Source of the DNA: Acidobacteriota bacterium
GTDB lineage: Bacteria > Acidobacteriota > Vicinamibacteria > Vicinamibacterales > JAKQTR01
Assembly (NCBI GenBank): GCA_026393735.1
Contig: JAPKZP010000142.1
Coordinates: 1-6,409, forward strand
Direction of reading: 5' to 3'
Length of the DNA: 6,409 bases
The notes beneath the pieces are model-generated. The model worked only from the letters and a program-made list of their open reading frames with translations, was not told the origin of the DNA and searched no databases. The position numbers and the translations under genes are program-made. How positions within the stretch are numbered: the first letter of the stretch is position 1; each line of letters opens with the position of its first letter. Positions 1-6,313 of this stretch are shown here, in pieces.

Positions 1-1197
1 ACGCCGGCCGACCGCGAACGGCTGACGCGCGTGCCGGCATGCCGCGTCGACGCGTACGCCGACTACTCGACCGGCCGGGCCCTGCTCGATCGCGAGGACA
101 TGCCGGGCAACGCCGCTCAGGCGGCATCCGCGTTCACGCAGGCCATCGCGAGGGATGCGAGTTGCGCGCCGGCGCACGCCGGGCTGTCGGCCGCCTGCTG
201 GGCGCAGTATCGAGACAACAAGGATGCCTCGCTGGTGCGGAAGGCCGAGACGTCGATCGCGCAAGCGCTCCGGCTCGATCCCGACAACCCCACAATCCGT
301 ACATCGGTCGCCGAGCTGTACCAGGCTACCGGTCGCATCGATGCGGCTGAGAAGACGCTGCGCGACGTGATCGCCCAGCGCCCTCACGATGATGAGCCGC
401 ATCGCATCCTGTCGAACGTCCTCGAGAAGGAAGGCCGCGACGAGGAAGCGGCGGCCGAACTGCTCCGTGCCATCGAACTGCGGCCGACCAACGTCGTCAA
501 TCACCTGGCGCAGGGAAACACCGCCTACTATGCGGGGCGTTTTGCCGAGGCCGTGCGATCGTATAGCCGCGTGCTCGAGATTCAGCCCGACAACGTGTGG
601 GCCATCTCGAACCTCGGTGCCGCGTACTGGATGATCGGTGAGCACCAGAAGGCGTTTGCCGTGTACCGGGCGGCGCCGAAGGCGGACGCGACGATCCTGT
701 CGAACACGGGGTCGTTCCTGCTCCTCGAAGGCCGGGTCCAGGAAGCGGCGCAGGCACTCGAGAAGGCCGTGGCGCTGGCCCCGCGGGACGACATCAAGCG
801 CCGGAACCTGGGCGACGCGTACCTCCGTCTCGGCGATCGCGCGAAAGCCCTGGATCAGTACCGGCAGGCGCGGGACCTGACCCAGGCGTTGTTGAGCGTC
901 AACGCCCGGGACGCGCACGCGCTGGCACGACACGCGCTCTACGACGCGAAGCTGGGCCAGGGATCCGCCGCCGTGCAGCACGTGCGCGAGGCGGTCGAGC
1001 TGGGACCAGACGACATCTACGTGCTCTACAAAGCGGCCGTCGTCCACTGCCTGGCCGGCAGGGCGGTGGACGCGGTGGTCTGGCTACGGCGCGCCGTCGA
1101 GAAGGGTTACAGCCGGTCCGACGCACGCACGGACGCGGATCTCGCGCCGATTCTCAAGCTTCCGGAGGTCGAAGTGCTCTTGCGCGCCGGCACGTAG
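1..1197 (+). CDS. TPR-repeat protein, 3' part (start outside the window)
   Basis: The frame is open from the first base of the window to a TAG at 1195-1197. The GTG at 31 is only an internal candidate start, because the ten codons before it are also open and no ribosome binding site precedes it, so I treat the gene as 5'-truncated. About 390 residues are visible and nearly all form TPR helix pairs. Counting from the GTG codon, units lie near residues 31-62, 71-102, 104-136, 137-170, 171-204, 205-235, 236-269 and 311-345, with typical signatures such as A-ELYQATGR, LDPDNP and NLGAAYW. TPR arrays bind proteins. The start (DAYADYSTGRALLD) and the end (an EKGYSR segment followed by DADLAPILKLPEV) resemble the C-terminal halves of acidobacterial TPR-containing serine/threonine kinases and winged-helix or cyclase-type regulators. 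The missing N-terminus would carry that effector domain; this is inference, since none is visible. No membrane segment is seen in the visible part. Confidence 0.85.
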   Translation, partial: TPADRERLTRVPACRVDAYADYSTGRALLDREDMPGNAAQAASAFTQAIARDASCAPAHAGLSAACWAQYRDNKDASLVRKAETSIAQALRLDPDNPTIRTSVAELYQATGRIDAAEKTLRDVIAQRPHDDEPHRILSNVLEKEGRDEEAAAELLRAIELRPTNVVNHLAQGNTAYYAGRFAEAVRSYSRVLEIQPDNVWAISNLGAAYWMIGEHQKAFAVYRAAPKADATILSNTGSFLLLEGRVQEAAQALEKAVALAPRDDIKRRNLGDAYLRLGDRAKALDQYRQARDLTQALLSVNARDAHALARHALYDAKLGQGSAAVQHVREAVELGPDDIYVLYKAAVVHCLAGRAVDAVVWLRRAVEKGYSRSDARTDADLAPILKLPEVEVLLRAGT

Positions 1198-1239
1198 ACA
1201 AGCCGTCGCGCATGCGCCGTCGTGGTCCCGCAGTTTCAT

Positions 1240-1244
1240 GGAGG
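1240..1244 (+). promoter_or_regulatory. Shine-Dalgarno site for the 131-residue protein
   Basis: GGAGG lies seven bases before the ATG at 1252. It supports this start over the out-of-frame ATG at 1238. The 54-bp gap after the TPR gene shows no clear promoter or terminator, so read-through from that gene is possible. Confidence 0.7.
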
Positions 1245-1251
1245 ATGAGTC

Positions 1252-1647
1252 ATGGCCTACACGCCAGTCAAGCGCACCGTCACGATCGTCGTCGAGAGAA
1301 TACCCAGGCGGGATGTCTACCGCTGTCATGTCACGCCTGAACGCCAGGAGGTGCACTACGGAGACACCGTCGTGTGGCACGTGCAGGGCGCGCCCGGCGG
1401 CGTGGAGATCCGCCCGGCCAACATCCGGCCGCAGTGTCCGGATTCCGCAGTGACGTTCCGCCAGCGCAGGCTGAAGTTCGTAAAGCCGGCGACCATTCCG
1501 TCGAACAGAATCAAACGGAACGCGACAGGATGGTCCTTGAAGGTGCCGAAGGTCCCGGCTGGATGGTACAAGTACGACGTGCTGTGGAACGGAGAGGTCT
1601 GGGTCGACCCGGAACTCGAGATCAAGGGGCCCGGCGGAAAAGCCTGA
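1252..1647 (+). CDS. Uncharacterised 131-residue beta-rich protein
   Basis: I do not recognise a named family. The frame runs from ATG to TGA with a GGAGG site at ideal spacing, and its codon use is strongly GC-biased like its neighbours. The product is basic and rich in alternating hydrophobic stretches: TVTIVVER at 9-16, VHYGDTVVWHVQ at 34-45, WSLKVPKVPAGWYKYDVLW at 94-112, and a closing DPELEI at 119-124. The order 'YGDTVVWHV ... AGWYKYDVLWNGEVWVDPELEI' resembles the edge strands of small cupredoxin-like or immunoglobulin-like sandwiches. No complete copper site (His, Cys, His, Met cluster) is visible; the only cysteines are C25 and C62. There is no signal peptide or membrane helix, so it is probably cytoplasmic. 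It follows the TPR gene on the same strand by 54 bp and may be co-transcribed with it. Coding status is fairly certain; function is unknown. Confidence 0.75.
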   Translation: MAYTPVKRTVTIVVERIPRRDVYRCHVTPERQEVHYGDTVVWHVQGAPGGVEIRPANIRPQCPDSAVTFRQRRLKFVKPATIPSNRIKRNATGWSLKVPKVPAGWYKYDVLWNGEVWVDPELEIKGPGGKA

Positions 1648-1703
1648 GTCCCAATCGGTCAGGAAATCATCGTTCTCGACGGCGCGCGCGGGCAGCCGGG
1701 AGC

Positions 1704-1756
1704 GAAACCTCTCCCGGAGCGGTTTTCCACCAGAAACCTCTCCCGGAGCGGTTTTC
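1704..1756. repeat. Two tandem copies of a 24-bp near-palindrome between convergent genes
   Basis: The copies at 1704-1727 and 1733-1756 are identical over 24 bases and separated by CACCA, giving a period of 29 bp. Each copy starts GAAACC and ends GGTTTTC; these arms pair with one bulged T. The inner CTC and GAG pair around CCG, with a T/C mismatch between the two stems. The last base of copy two is the first plus-strand base of the tyrS stop codon (TAG on the minus strand, 1758-1756). The position between the 3' ends of a plus-strand and a minus-strand gene suits a two-way transcription stop or mRNA-protecting hairpin. There is no strong T tract, so a classical intrinsic terminator is not proven. 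The rest of the gap, 1648-1703, shows nothing further. Confidence 0.85.
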
Positions 1757-3042
1757 TACTGCTCGATCCGGACCAGATGGTACTGCCGCGCGCCCTTACG
1801 CAGGACGAGGATGCGTCCGGCGATGGCGTCGGCGGCCGTGAAGCGCGCGCGTTCGTCCGCGACGCGCCGGTTGTTCACGTACACGCCCCCGCCCTTCACG
1901 AGCCGCATCGCCTCGCCCTTCGACGCGGCCACCTTCGTCGCCACGAGCAAATCCGCGATGGCCACGCCGGAGGTGACGAACAGTGCCGCCGGCATGTCGG
2001 TCGACGGCACATCGTCGAAGACCGCGATGATGTCGTCGACGTCGAGTTCCGAAATGCGCTCGCCGAAGAGGAGGCCCGAGGCGTGCTCCGCCCGATCGAC
2101 CGCGTCCTGGCCGTGCACGACCGCCGTGACGGCCCGCGCCAGCGTCCGCTGGGCGACCCGCTTCTCCGGCGCCGTCCTCACCTCGGCCTCGAGCGCCTGG
2201 ATCTCGTCCTGCACGAGGAACGTGAAGTACTTCAGGTAGGTGACGACGTCGCGATCGTCGGTGTTGAGCCAGAACTGGAAGAAACGGAAGGGTGAGGTGA
2301 GGTTCGGGTCGAGCCAGACCGCCCCGGCTTCGGTCTTCCCGAACTTCACGCCCGCGGCCGTCGTCACAAGCGGCATCACGAGGCCGTGGGCCTTGCCCGC
2401 CCGCAGCTTCCGGACGAGGTCGCAGCCCGCCGTGATGTTGCCCCACTGATCGCTGCCACCCATCTGCAGCGTGCACTTGTACTGGTCGTACAGCATCAGG
2501 AAGTCGTACGACTGCAGCATCAGGTAGCTGAACTCGGTGTAGGAAATGCCGTCCTCCTGGTCGAGGCGGCGCTTCACCGACTCCTTTGCGAGCATGTAGT
2601 TCACGGTGAAGTGCTTGCCCGTGTCGCGCAGGAAATCCAGAAGGTTCAGCTTCCTCAGCCAGTCTGCGTTGTTGACGATCCGAGCGGGGTTCGCAGCGGC
2701 GTCGAAGTCGAGCACCCGGGCCAGCTGAGATCTGATGCCGGCGAGGTTGGCGTCGATCTGGTCAACGGTCAGCAGTTGGCGCTCGGCGGTCTTGCCGCTC
2801 GGATCGCCAATCATGCCCGTGCCCCCGCCGACGATCGCGATAGGGCTGTGGCCGAAGCGCTGCATCCGGGCCAGCGCCATCATCGGCAGGAGTGAGCCCA
2901 CGTGCAGGCTGGCGGCGCTGGGGTCGAAGCCGATATAGAGCGTCACCTTCTCGCGCGCGAGCACCTCGCGCAGGCCCTCGGTGGACTCGTAGACCAGTCC
3001 CCGCCATGCCAGTTCGCCGAACACATCTGTGGCCATCGTCAT
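1756..3042 (-). CDS. tyrS: Tyrosine--tRNA ligase
   Basis: TyrRS activates tyrosine with ATP and transfers it to tRNA-Tyr in the cytoplasm. The 428 residues match the usual bacterial length of about 420. In order: the N-terminal class I Rossmann domain with YIGFDPSAASLHVGS at 36-50, where HVGS stands for the HIGH motif; the GGGTGMIGDPSGK loop at 72-84; the tyrosine-pocket segment YLMLQSYDF at 173-181; QMGGSDQWGN at 193-202; and the KMSKS-type loop KFGKT at 233-237. A C-terminal S4-like RNA-binding domain covers about 361-425 (LLVATKVAASKGEAMRLVKGGGVYVN). KFGKT is the form seen in the E. coli-type enzyme. I chose the first ATG (3042), five bases after a GGAG at 3051-3048; a second ATG at 3036 is also possible. 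The gene lies 71 bp downstream of purN on the same strand and could be read from the pur operon or from its own promoter. The stop codon touches the 24-bp repeat. Confidence 0.97.
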   Translation of the reverse strand: MTMATDVFGELAWRGLVYESTEGLREVLAREKVTLYIGFDPSAASLHVGSLLPMMALARMQRFGHSPIAIVGGGTGMIGDPSGKTAERQLLTVDQIDANLAGIRSQLARVLDFDAAANPARIVNNADWLRKLNLLDFLRDTGKHFTVNYMLAKESVKRRLDQEDGISYTEFSYLMLQSYDFLMLYDQYKCTLQMGGSDQWGNITAGCDLVRKLRAGKAHGLVMPLVTTAAGVKFGKTEAGAVWLDPNLTSPFRFFQFWLNTDDRDVVTYLKYFTFLVQDEIQALEAEVRTAPEKRVAQRTLARAVTAVVHGQDAVDRAEHASGLLFGERISELDVDDIIAVFDDVPSTDMPAALFVTSGVAIADLLVATKVAASKGEAMRLVKGGGVYVNNRRVADERARFTAADAIAGRILVLRKGARQYHLVRIEQ

Positions 3043-3060
3043 CGTCGCTCCAGGCTCTTT

Positions 3061-3066
3061 ACTATA
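3061..3066 (-). promoter_or_regulatory. Possible -10 element for tyrS
   Basis: On the minus strand the gap before tyrS contains TATAGT inside the AT-rich stretch AGTTATAGTAAAGAG, which stands out from very GC-rich surroundings. It ends 18 bases before the ATG, so transcription would give a very short leader that still holds the GGAG site. No convincing -35 hexamer sits 16-18 bases upstream, where the repeat hairpin lies instead. This is a weak prediction. Confidence 0.3.
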
Positions 3067-3073
3067 ACTGGTA

Positions 3074-3093
3074 CCGGGGTCTGAAGACCCCGG
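3074..3093. repeat. Perfect 8-bp hairpin with TGAA loop between purN and tyrS (repeat family copy a)
   Basis: CCGGGGTC (3074-3081) and GACCCCGG (3086-3093) pair perfectly around the loop TGAA. It lies 20 bp past the purN stop and 31 bp before the tyrS start. With its right flank GGCCACGG it aligns to the element at 4844-4869 (20 of 26 positions by eye) and to 6388-6405. It could weaken or end pur transcription before tyrS, but the bases that follow on the minus strand (TACCAGTTATAG) are not a T tract, so a terminator call is uncertain. Confidence 0.75.
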
Positions 3094-3113
3094 GCCACGG
3101 CCGGACGACCACG

Positions 3114-3728
3114 CTACGCCTGCCTCCTGAACACGACGCGGCGGCCGGTGATGGTCCAGTTGCCGTTGAGGATGCGCTGGATGGCCTCGGGATAGATGCG
3201 GTGTTCCTGTTCGAGGATGCGTGCGGCAAGCGTGTCTTCCGTGTCGTCGTCGAGCACGGGCACGGCGGCCTGGAGCACGATCGGCCCGGCGTCGAGGTTC
3301 GTGTCCACGAAGTGCACGGTGGCCCCCGACAGTTTCGCGCCGTGCTCGAGGGCCTGGCGCTGGGCGTGCAGGCCGGGGAACGCGGGCAGCAGCGCGGGAT
3401 GGATATTGAGGATGCGGTTCGGGAATGCGTTGACGAACGTCGCGCCGAGCAGGCGCATGAAGCCGGCCAGGCAGACCAGTTGCACGTCGCGCGCGCGAAG
3501 GTCGTCAACGAGCACGGCCTCGTATGCGTCCCGGCTGGCGTGTGCCCTGTGATCGCGCACGAGCGTCTCGATGCCGGCCGCGCGCGCACGCTCGAGGCCG
3601 TGGGCATCCGCGCGGTTCGAGATCACCACGGCCAGCCGGGCGTCGAGCCGACCGGCGCGCGTGGCGTCGATGATGGCCTGGAGATTCGACCCGCGGCCCG
3701 AAATCAGGACGCCAATGTCGCGATTCAC
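3114..3728 (-). CDS. purN: Phosphoribosylglycinamide formyltransferase (10-formyl-THF dependent)
   Basis: PurN transfers a formyl group from 10-formyltetrahydrofolate to GAR, giving FGAR in step 3 of purine synthesis. The 204 residues fit the usual length of about 190-215. Visible motifs are the phosphate-binding loop ISGRGSN at 9-15; VISNRADAHGLERA at 35-48; the folate-site strand LVCLAGFMRLLG at 84-95; and the catalytic triad N108, H110 and D146, in ILNIHPALLP (106-115) and HFVDTNLDAGPI (139-150). The start is GTG, not ATG. It overlaps the purM TGA in a four-base GTGA, with GGAGG six bases upstream, so the two genes are probably translationally coupled. This is the folate enzyme and not the formate/ATP-dependent PurT, which belongs to a different family. 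Confidence 0.97.
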   Translation of the reverse strand: MNRDIGVLISGRGSNLQAIIDATRAGRLDARLAVVISNRADAHGLERARAAGIETLVRDHRAHASRDAYEAVLVDDLRARDVQLVCLAGFMRLLGATFVNAFPNRILNIHPALLPAFPGLHAQRQALEHGAKLSGATVHFVDTNLDAGPIVLQAAVPVLDDDTEDTLAARILEQEHRIYPEAIQRILNGNWTITGRRVVFRRQA

Positions 3729-4756
3729 GACAGGCCTCCGTAGATGACGCCCGGCTCACCTTCGACGACGCGCCCGATCGCGTGCACGCGTGTTTCGCCG
3801 GCCGCCTGCAGCATGACGGTCACGCGAGACGCATCGTCGGACGCGCAGCCGATGATGAGGCCGATGCCCATGTTGAACGACCGGAACATGTCGTCCTCCG
3901 GAACGCCCCCGACGCGCTGGAGATAGCGGAACACGGCGTTCGGCGTCCACGCAGCCTTATCGATGAGAGCGGCCGTGCCGGGCGGCAGGATGCGCGGCAG
4001 GTTCTCGGTGATGCCGCCTCCGGTAATGTGTGCCAGCCCTTTCACGAGGCCCGCGTCGAGCAGGGGGCGGACGACCGGCAGGTACGACCGATGCACGCGC
4101 AGCAGTTCCTCACCGATCGTGCAGCCCAGTTCCGGCACCTGCGACTCGACGGTGAGGCCGAGGTGATCGAACACGATGGCGCGCGCGAGCGAATAGCCGT
4201 TCGTGTGAAGGCCCGTCGAACGCAGCCCCAGCAGCGCGTCGCCGGGCTTCAGGCGCTCTCCAGTGATGAGCCGGTCTTTCTCCACGACGCCGACGATGAA
4301 GCCGGCCATGTCGTACTCGCCGGCGGCGTAGAATCCCGGCATCTCGGCGGTTTCGCCGCCGATGAGCGCGCACCCGTTCTCGCGGCACGCGATGGACACC
4401 CCTTCCACGACCTGCGCCGCCACATCCGGCGAGAGTCGTCCCGTGGCGAGATAGTCGAGGAAGAACAGCGGGACGGCGCCCTGCACGAGGATGTCGTTGA
4501 CGCAGTGGTTGACGAGGCACTGGCCGACCGTTGTGTGGCGCCCTGTCAGAAAAGCGACTTTCAGTTTCGTGCCGACGCCGTCGGCGCTCGACACGAGCAC
4601 CGGATCCCGGTAGTCGGTGCCCAGCCTGAACAGGCCGCCGAACGACCCGATGGCCGACAGCACGCCGGGCGTGAAGGTGCTCTTCGCGAGCCCCTTAATG
4701 CGCCGGACGGTTTCGTTCCCCGCGTCGATATCAACGCCGGAGGTCTTGTAGTCCAT
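3725..4756 (-). CDS. purM: Phosphoribosylformylglycinamidine cyclo-ligase (AIR synthetase)
   Basis: PurM uses ATP to close the imidazole ring of FGAM, forming AIR in step 5 of purine synthesis. I start it at the ATG at 4756, which gives 343 residues (E. coli about 345) beginning MDYKTSGVDIDAGN, the normal family N-terminus. The frame can extend to a GTG at 4780, but the eight added residues are unlike the family and no binding site precedes them. Before 4756 there is only a weak GGA six bases upstream. Motifs in order: SADGVGTKLKVA at 57-68, the ATP/phosphate-site strand; CVNDILVQGAVPLFFLDY at 85-102; GGETAEMPGFY at 133-143; GLRSTGLHTNGYSLAR at 177-192; and HITGGGITENLPRI at 243-256. All are intact. 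It sits 132 bp downstream of purF, with a repeat hairpin between, and overlaps purN by four bases. The active enzyme is normally a homodimer. Confidence 0.97.
   Translation of the reverse strand: MDYKTSGVDIDAGNETVRRIKGLAKSTFTPGVLSAIGSFGGLFRLGTDYRDPVLVSSADGVGTKLKVAFLTGRHTTVGQCLVNHCVNDILVQGAVPLFFLDYLATGRLSPDVAAQVVEGVSIACRENGCALIGGETAEMPGFYAAGEYDMAGFIVGVVEKDRLITGERLKPGDALLGLRSTGLHTNGYSLARAIVFDHLGLTVESQVPELGCTIGEELLRVHRSYLPVVRPLLDAGLVKGLAHITGGGITENLPRILPPGTAALIDKAAWTPNAVFRYLQRVGGVPEDDMFRSFNMGIGLIIGCASDDASRVTVMLQAAGETRVHAIGRVVEGEPGVIYGGLS
3735..3739 (-). promoter_or_regulatory. Shine-Dalgarno site for purN inside purM
   Basis: On the minus strand GGAGG occurs in the last codons of purM, six bases before the purN GTG at 3728. 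It fixes that GTG as the start despite the overlap with the purM stop. Confidence 0.75.
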
Positions 4757-4814
4757 GGGTGGTCCAGCCCAACGCCTCACCGCTTCGCGTAGTGCGGCGG
4801 CTTCAGTTCCTCAC

Positions 4815-4867
4815 GCAGCCCGGTGGCTTCAGGCATCGGGTCCCGGAGCCTGAAGGCGCCGGGCTAC
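4815..4867. repeat. 53-bp imperfect inverted repeat in the purF-purM gap (contains repeat family copy b)
   Basis: Two 26-base arms, 4815-4840 and 4842-4867, match as reverse complements at 21 of 26 positions around T4841. The right arm contains a smaller hairpin, CCCGGAGCC / GGCGCCGGG around TGAA (4842-4863), with one mismatch; the left arm holds a diverged inverted copy with GGCTTCAGGC. The layout, two inverted copies of one small palindromic unit, is like the BIME/REP elements of other bacteria. It lies in the leader of purM, 22 bp past the purF stop. Confidence 0.8.
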
Positions 4868-4888
4868 GACGAATCTCCGATCCTGTCG

Positions 4889-6313
4889 CTACCGGTCAAT
4901 CTGCGTCCGCGTGTCGAGTCCGAGCGGCAACTGGAGGAACGCCGCCTCGTCGCGCGGGAACGGCACCGGGTAGCGGCCGGTGTAGCACGACGTGCAGTAC
5001 CGCTCGCGGTGCGAGTTCACCGACTGGAGAAGGCCCTCCATGCTGAGGTACTGGAGGCTGTCGGCATCGATGTACTTCCGCACCTCGTCGATCGTGTGCG
5101 TCGCGGCGATCAGGTCGTTCCGGCGCGGCGTGTCGATGCCGTAGAAACACGGCGACACGGTCGGCGGGCAGCTGATGCGCACGTGCACTTCCTTGGCGCC
5201 CGCCGCCTTGATCATCTTGACGATCTTGCGGCTGGTCGTGCCGCGCACGATGGAATCGTCGATGAGCACCACGCGGCGGCCCTGCAGGATGCTGCGGACC
5301 GGGTTGAGCTTCACCTTCACGCCGAAGTGCCGGATCGACTGCTGCGGCTCGATGAAGGTCCGCCCGACGTAGTGATTGCGGATCAGGCCGAACTGGAGGG
5401 GAATGCCCGAACCCTCCGAGTACCCCACCGCCGCGCACACGCCGGAGTCGGGCACGGGCACGACGACGTCGGCCGCCACGCGGGATTCGCGGGCCAGATA
5501 CCGCCCGAGGTTCGTGCGGACCTGGTTCACGCTCTCCCCGAACACGAGGCTGTCGGGCCGCGCGAAGTACACGTGCTCGAAGATGCAGTGCGAGAGCGCC
5601 GCGCGGGGGAACGGCCGGACGGACCGGAGGCCGTCGGGGCCGATGATGAGCACCTCGCCAGGCTCAACGTCCCGCTCGTAGGTAGCGCCGATGAGATCCA
5701 GGGCGCAGGTCTCCGAGCACACGACCCAGGCATCGCCCAGCCGGCCGAGGGCCATGGGACGGAACCCGTGGGGATCGCGAACGGCCACCAGGCGGTCCTT
5801 CAGCAGGAACAGCAGGGAAAACGCACCCTGCGCCTGCGACGCCGCCTCGATGAGCGCGTCCTCTGCGTGCGCCGCCTGCGATCGGGCGTAGAGGTGGAGG
5901 AAGACCTCCGTGTCGCTCGAGGTCTGGAAGATCGCGCCTTGTGACGAGAGCCAGTCCTTCAGTTCGCGCTCGTTGACGAGATTGCCGTTGTGGCAGACGG
6001 CGATCTGGCCGTGCACGCAGTCGATCAGGATTGGCTGCGCGTTCGTCAGGCGGCTCTCGCCGGCTGTGGAGTAGCGCACGTGCCCGATCGCGCTCGTACC
6101 GACCAGGGGGGCCAGCGTCTGTTCGTCGAAGATGTCGGCGACGTAGCCCATGCCGCGCGCCGCGCGCAGCGTCCCGCCGTCGGATGCGACGATGCCGCCG
6201 CTTTCCTGGCCGCGGTGCTGCAGGGCATAGAGCCCGAGATACGCGAGCTTCGACGCTTCGGCGTTCCCGTAGACGCCGAACACGCCGCATTCATCCTTGA
6301 ACTTGTCGAGCAT
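4889..6313 (-). CDS. purF: Amidophosphoribosyltransferase, Fe-S and propeptide type
   Basis: PurF takes ammonia from glutamine and joins it to PRPP, making phosphoribosylamine, the first committed step of purine synthesis and the usual feedback point for AMP and GMP. The 474 residues match the family. The N-terminal Ntn glutaminase domain begins MLDKFKDECGVFGVYG: C9 is the expected nucleophile after removal of an eight-residue propeptide. Glutamine-site residues follow in HVRYSTAG (78-84), CHNGNL (107-112) and SSDTE (132-136). The C-terminal phosphoribosyltransferase domain has the PRPP loop VVLIDDSIVRGTTS at 348-361. Cysteines C243 (HCIFEHVYFARPDS), C389 (SPCFYGID) and C440/C443 (CTSC) sit where the B. 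subtilis-type enzyme binds a 4Fe-4S cluster, which suggests oxygen-sensitive stability. The start is an ATG with GGAAG three bases before it, a rather short spacing. It is the first pur gene of the cluster in this window. Confidence 0.97.
   Translation of the reverse strand: MLDKFKDECGVFGVYGNAEASKLAYLGLYALQHRGQESGGIVASDGGTLRAARGMGYVADIFDEQTLAPLVGTSAIGHVRYSTAGESRLTNAQPILIDCVHGQIAVCHNGNLVNERELKDWLSSQGAIFQTSSDTEVFLHLYARSQAAHAEDALIEAASQAQGAFSLLFLLKDRLVAVRDPHGFRPMALGRLGDAWVVCSETCALDLIGATYERDVEPGEVLIIGPDGLRSVRPFPRAALSHCIFEHVYFARPDSLVFGESVNQVRTNLGRYLARESRVAADVVVPVPDSGVCAAVGYSEGSGIPLQFGLIRNHYVGRTFIEPQQSIRHFGVKVKLNPVRSILQGRRVVLIDDSIVRGTTSRKIVKMIKAAGAKEVHVRISCPPTVSPCFYGIDTPRRNDLIAATHTIDEVRKYIDADSLQYLSMEGLLQSVNSHRERYCTSCYTGRYPVPFPRDEAAFLQLPLGLDTRTQIDR

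Noticed and set aside
1084..1380. Minus-strand open frame of 98 codons bridging the TPR gene and the small gene
   Set aside because: It overlaps the ends of two supported plus-strand genes and their ribosome binding site, and shows no motif.
1704..1756. CRISPR array
   Set aside because: There are only two repeats with a five-base spacer, and no cas gene; the unit is a palindromic intergenic repeat.
2892..3743. Plus-strand open frame of 283 codons across purN and the tyrS start
   Set aside because: It is antisense to two clearly real genes, runs straight through the intergenic hairpin, and shows no family signature.
4757..4780. N-terminal extension of PurM from the GTG at 4780
   Set aside because: The extra residues (MRRWAGPP) are not typical of PurM and no binding site precedes that GTG; the ATG at 4756 gives the family's usual start.
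3782..4792. Plus-strand open frame of 336 codons
   Set aside because: It is antisense to purM, of low-complexity composition and without a binding site or known motif.
4823..5944. Long plus-strand open frame of 373 codons
   Set aside because: It lies antisense to purF, which has every catalytic motif. Its product is rich in Arg, Ala, His and Val with no recognisable domain, a normal shadow of GC-rich coding DNA.
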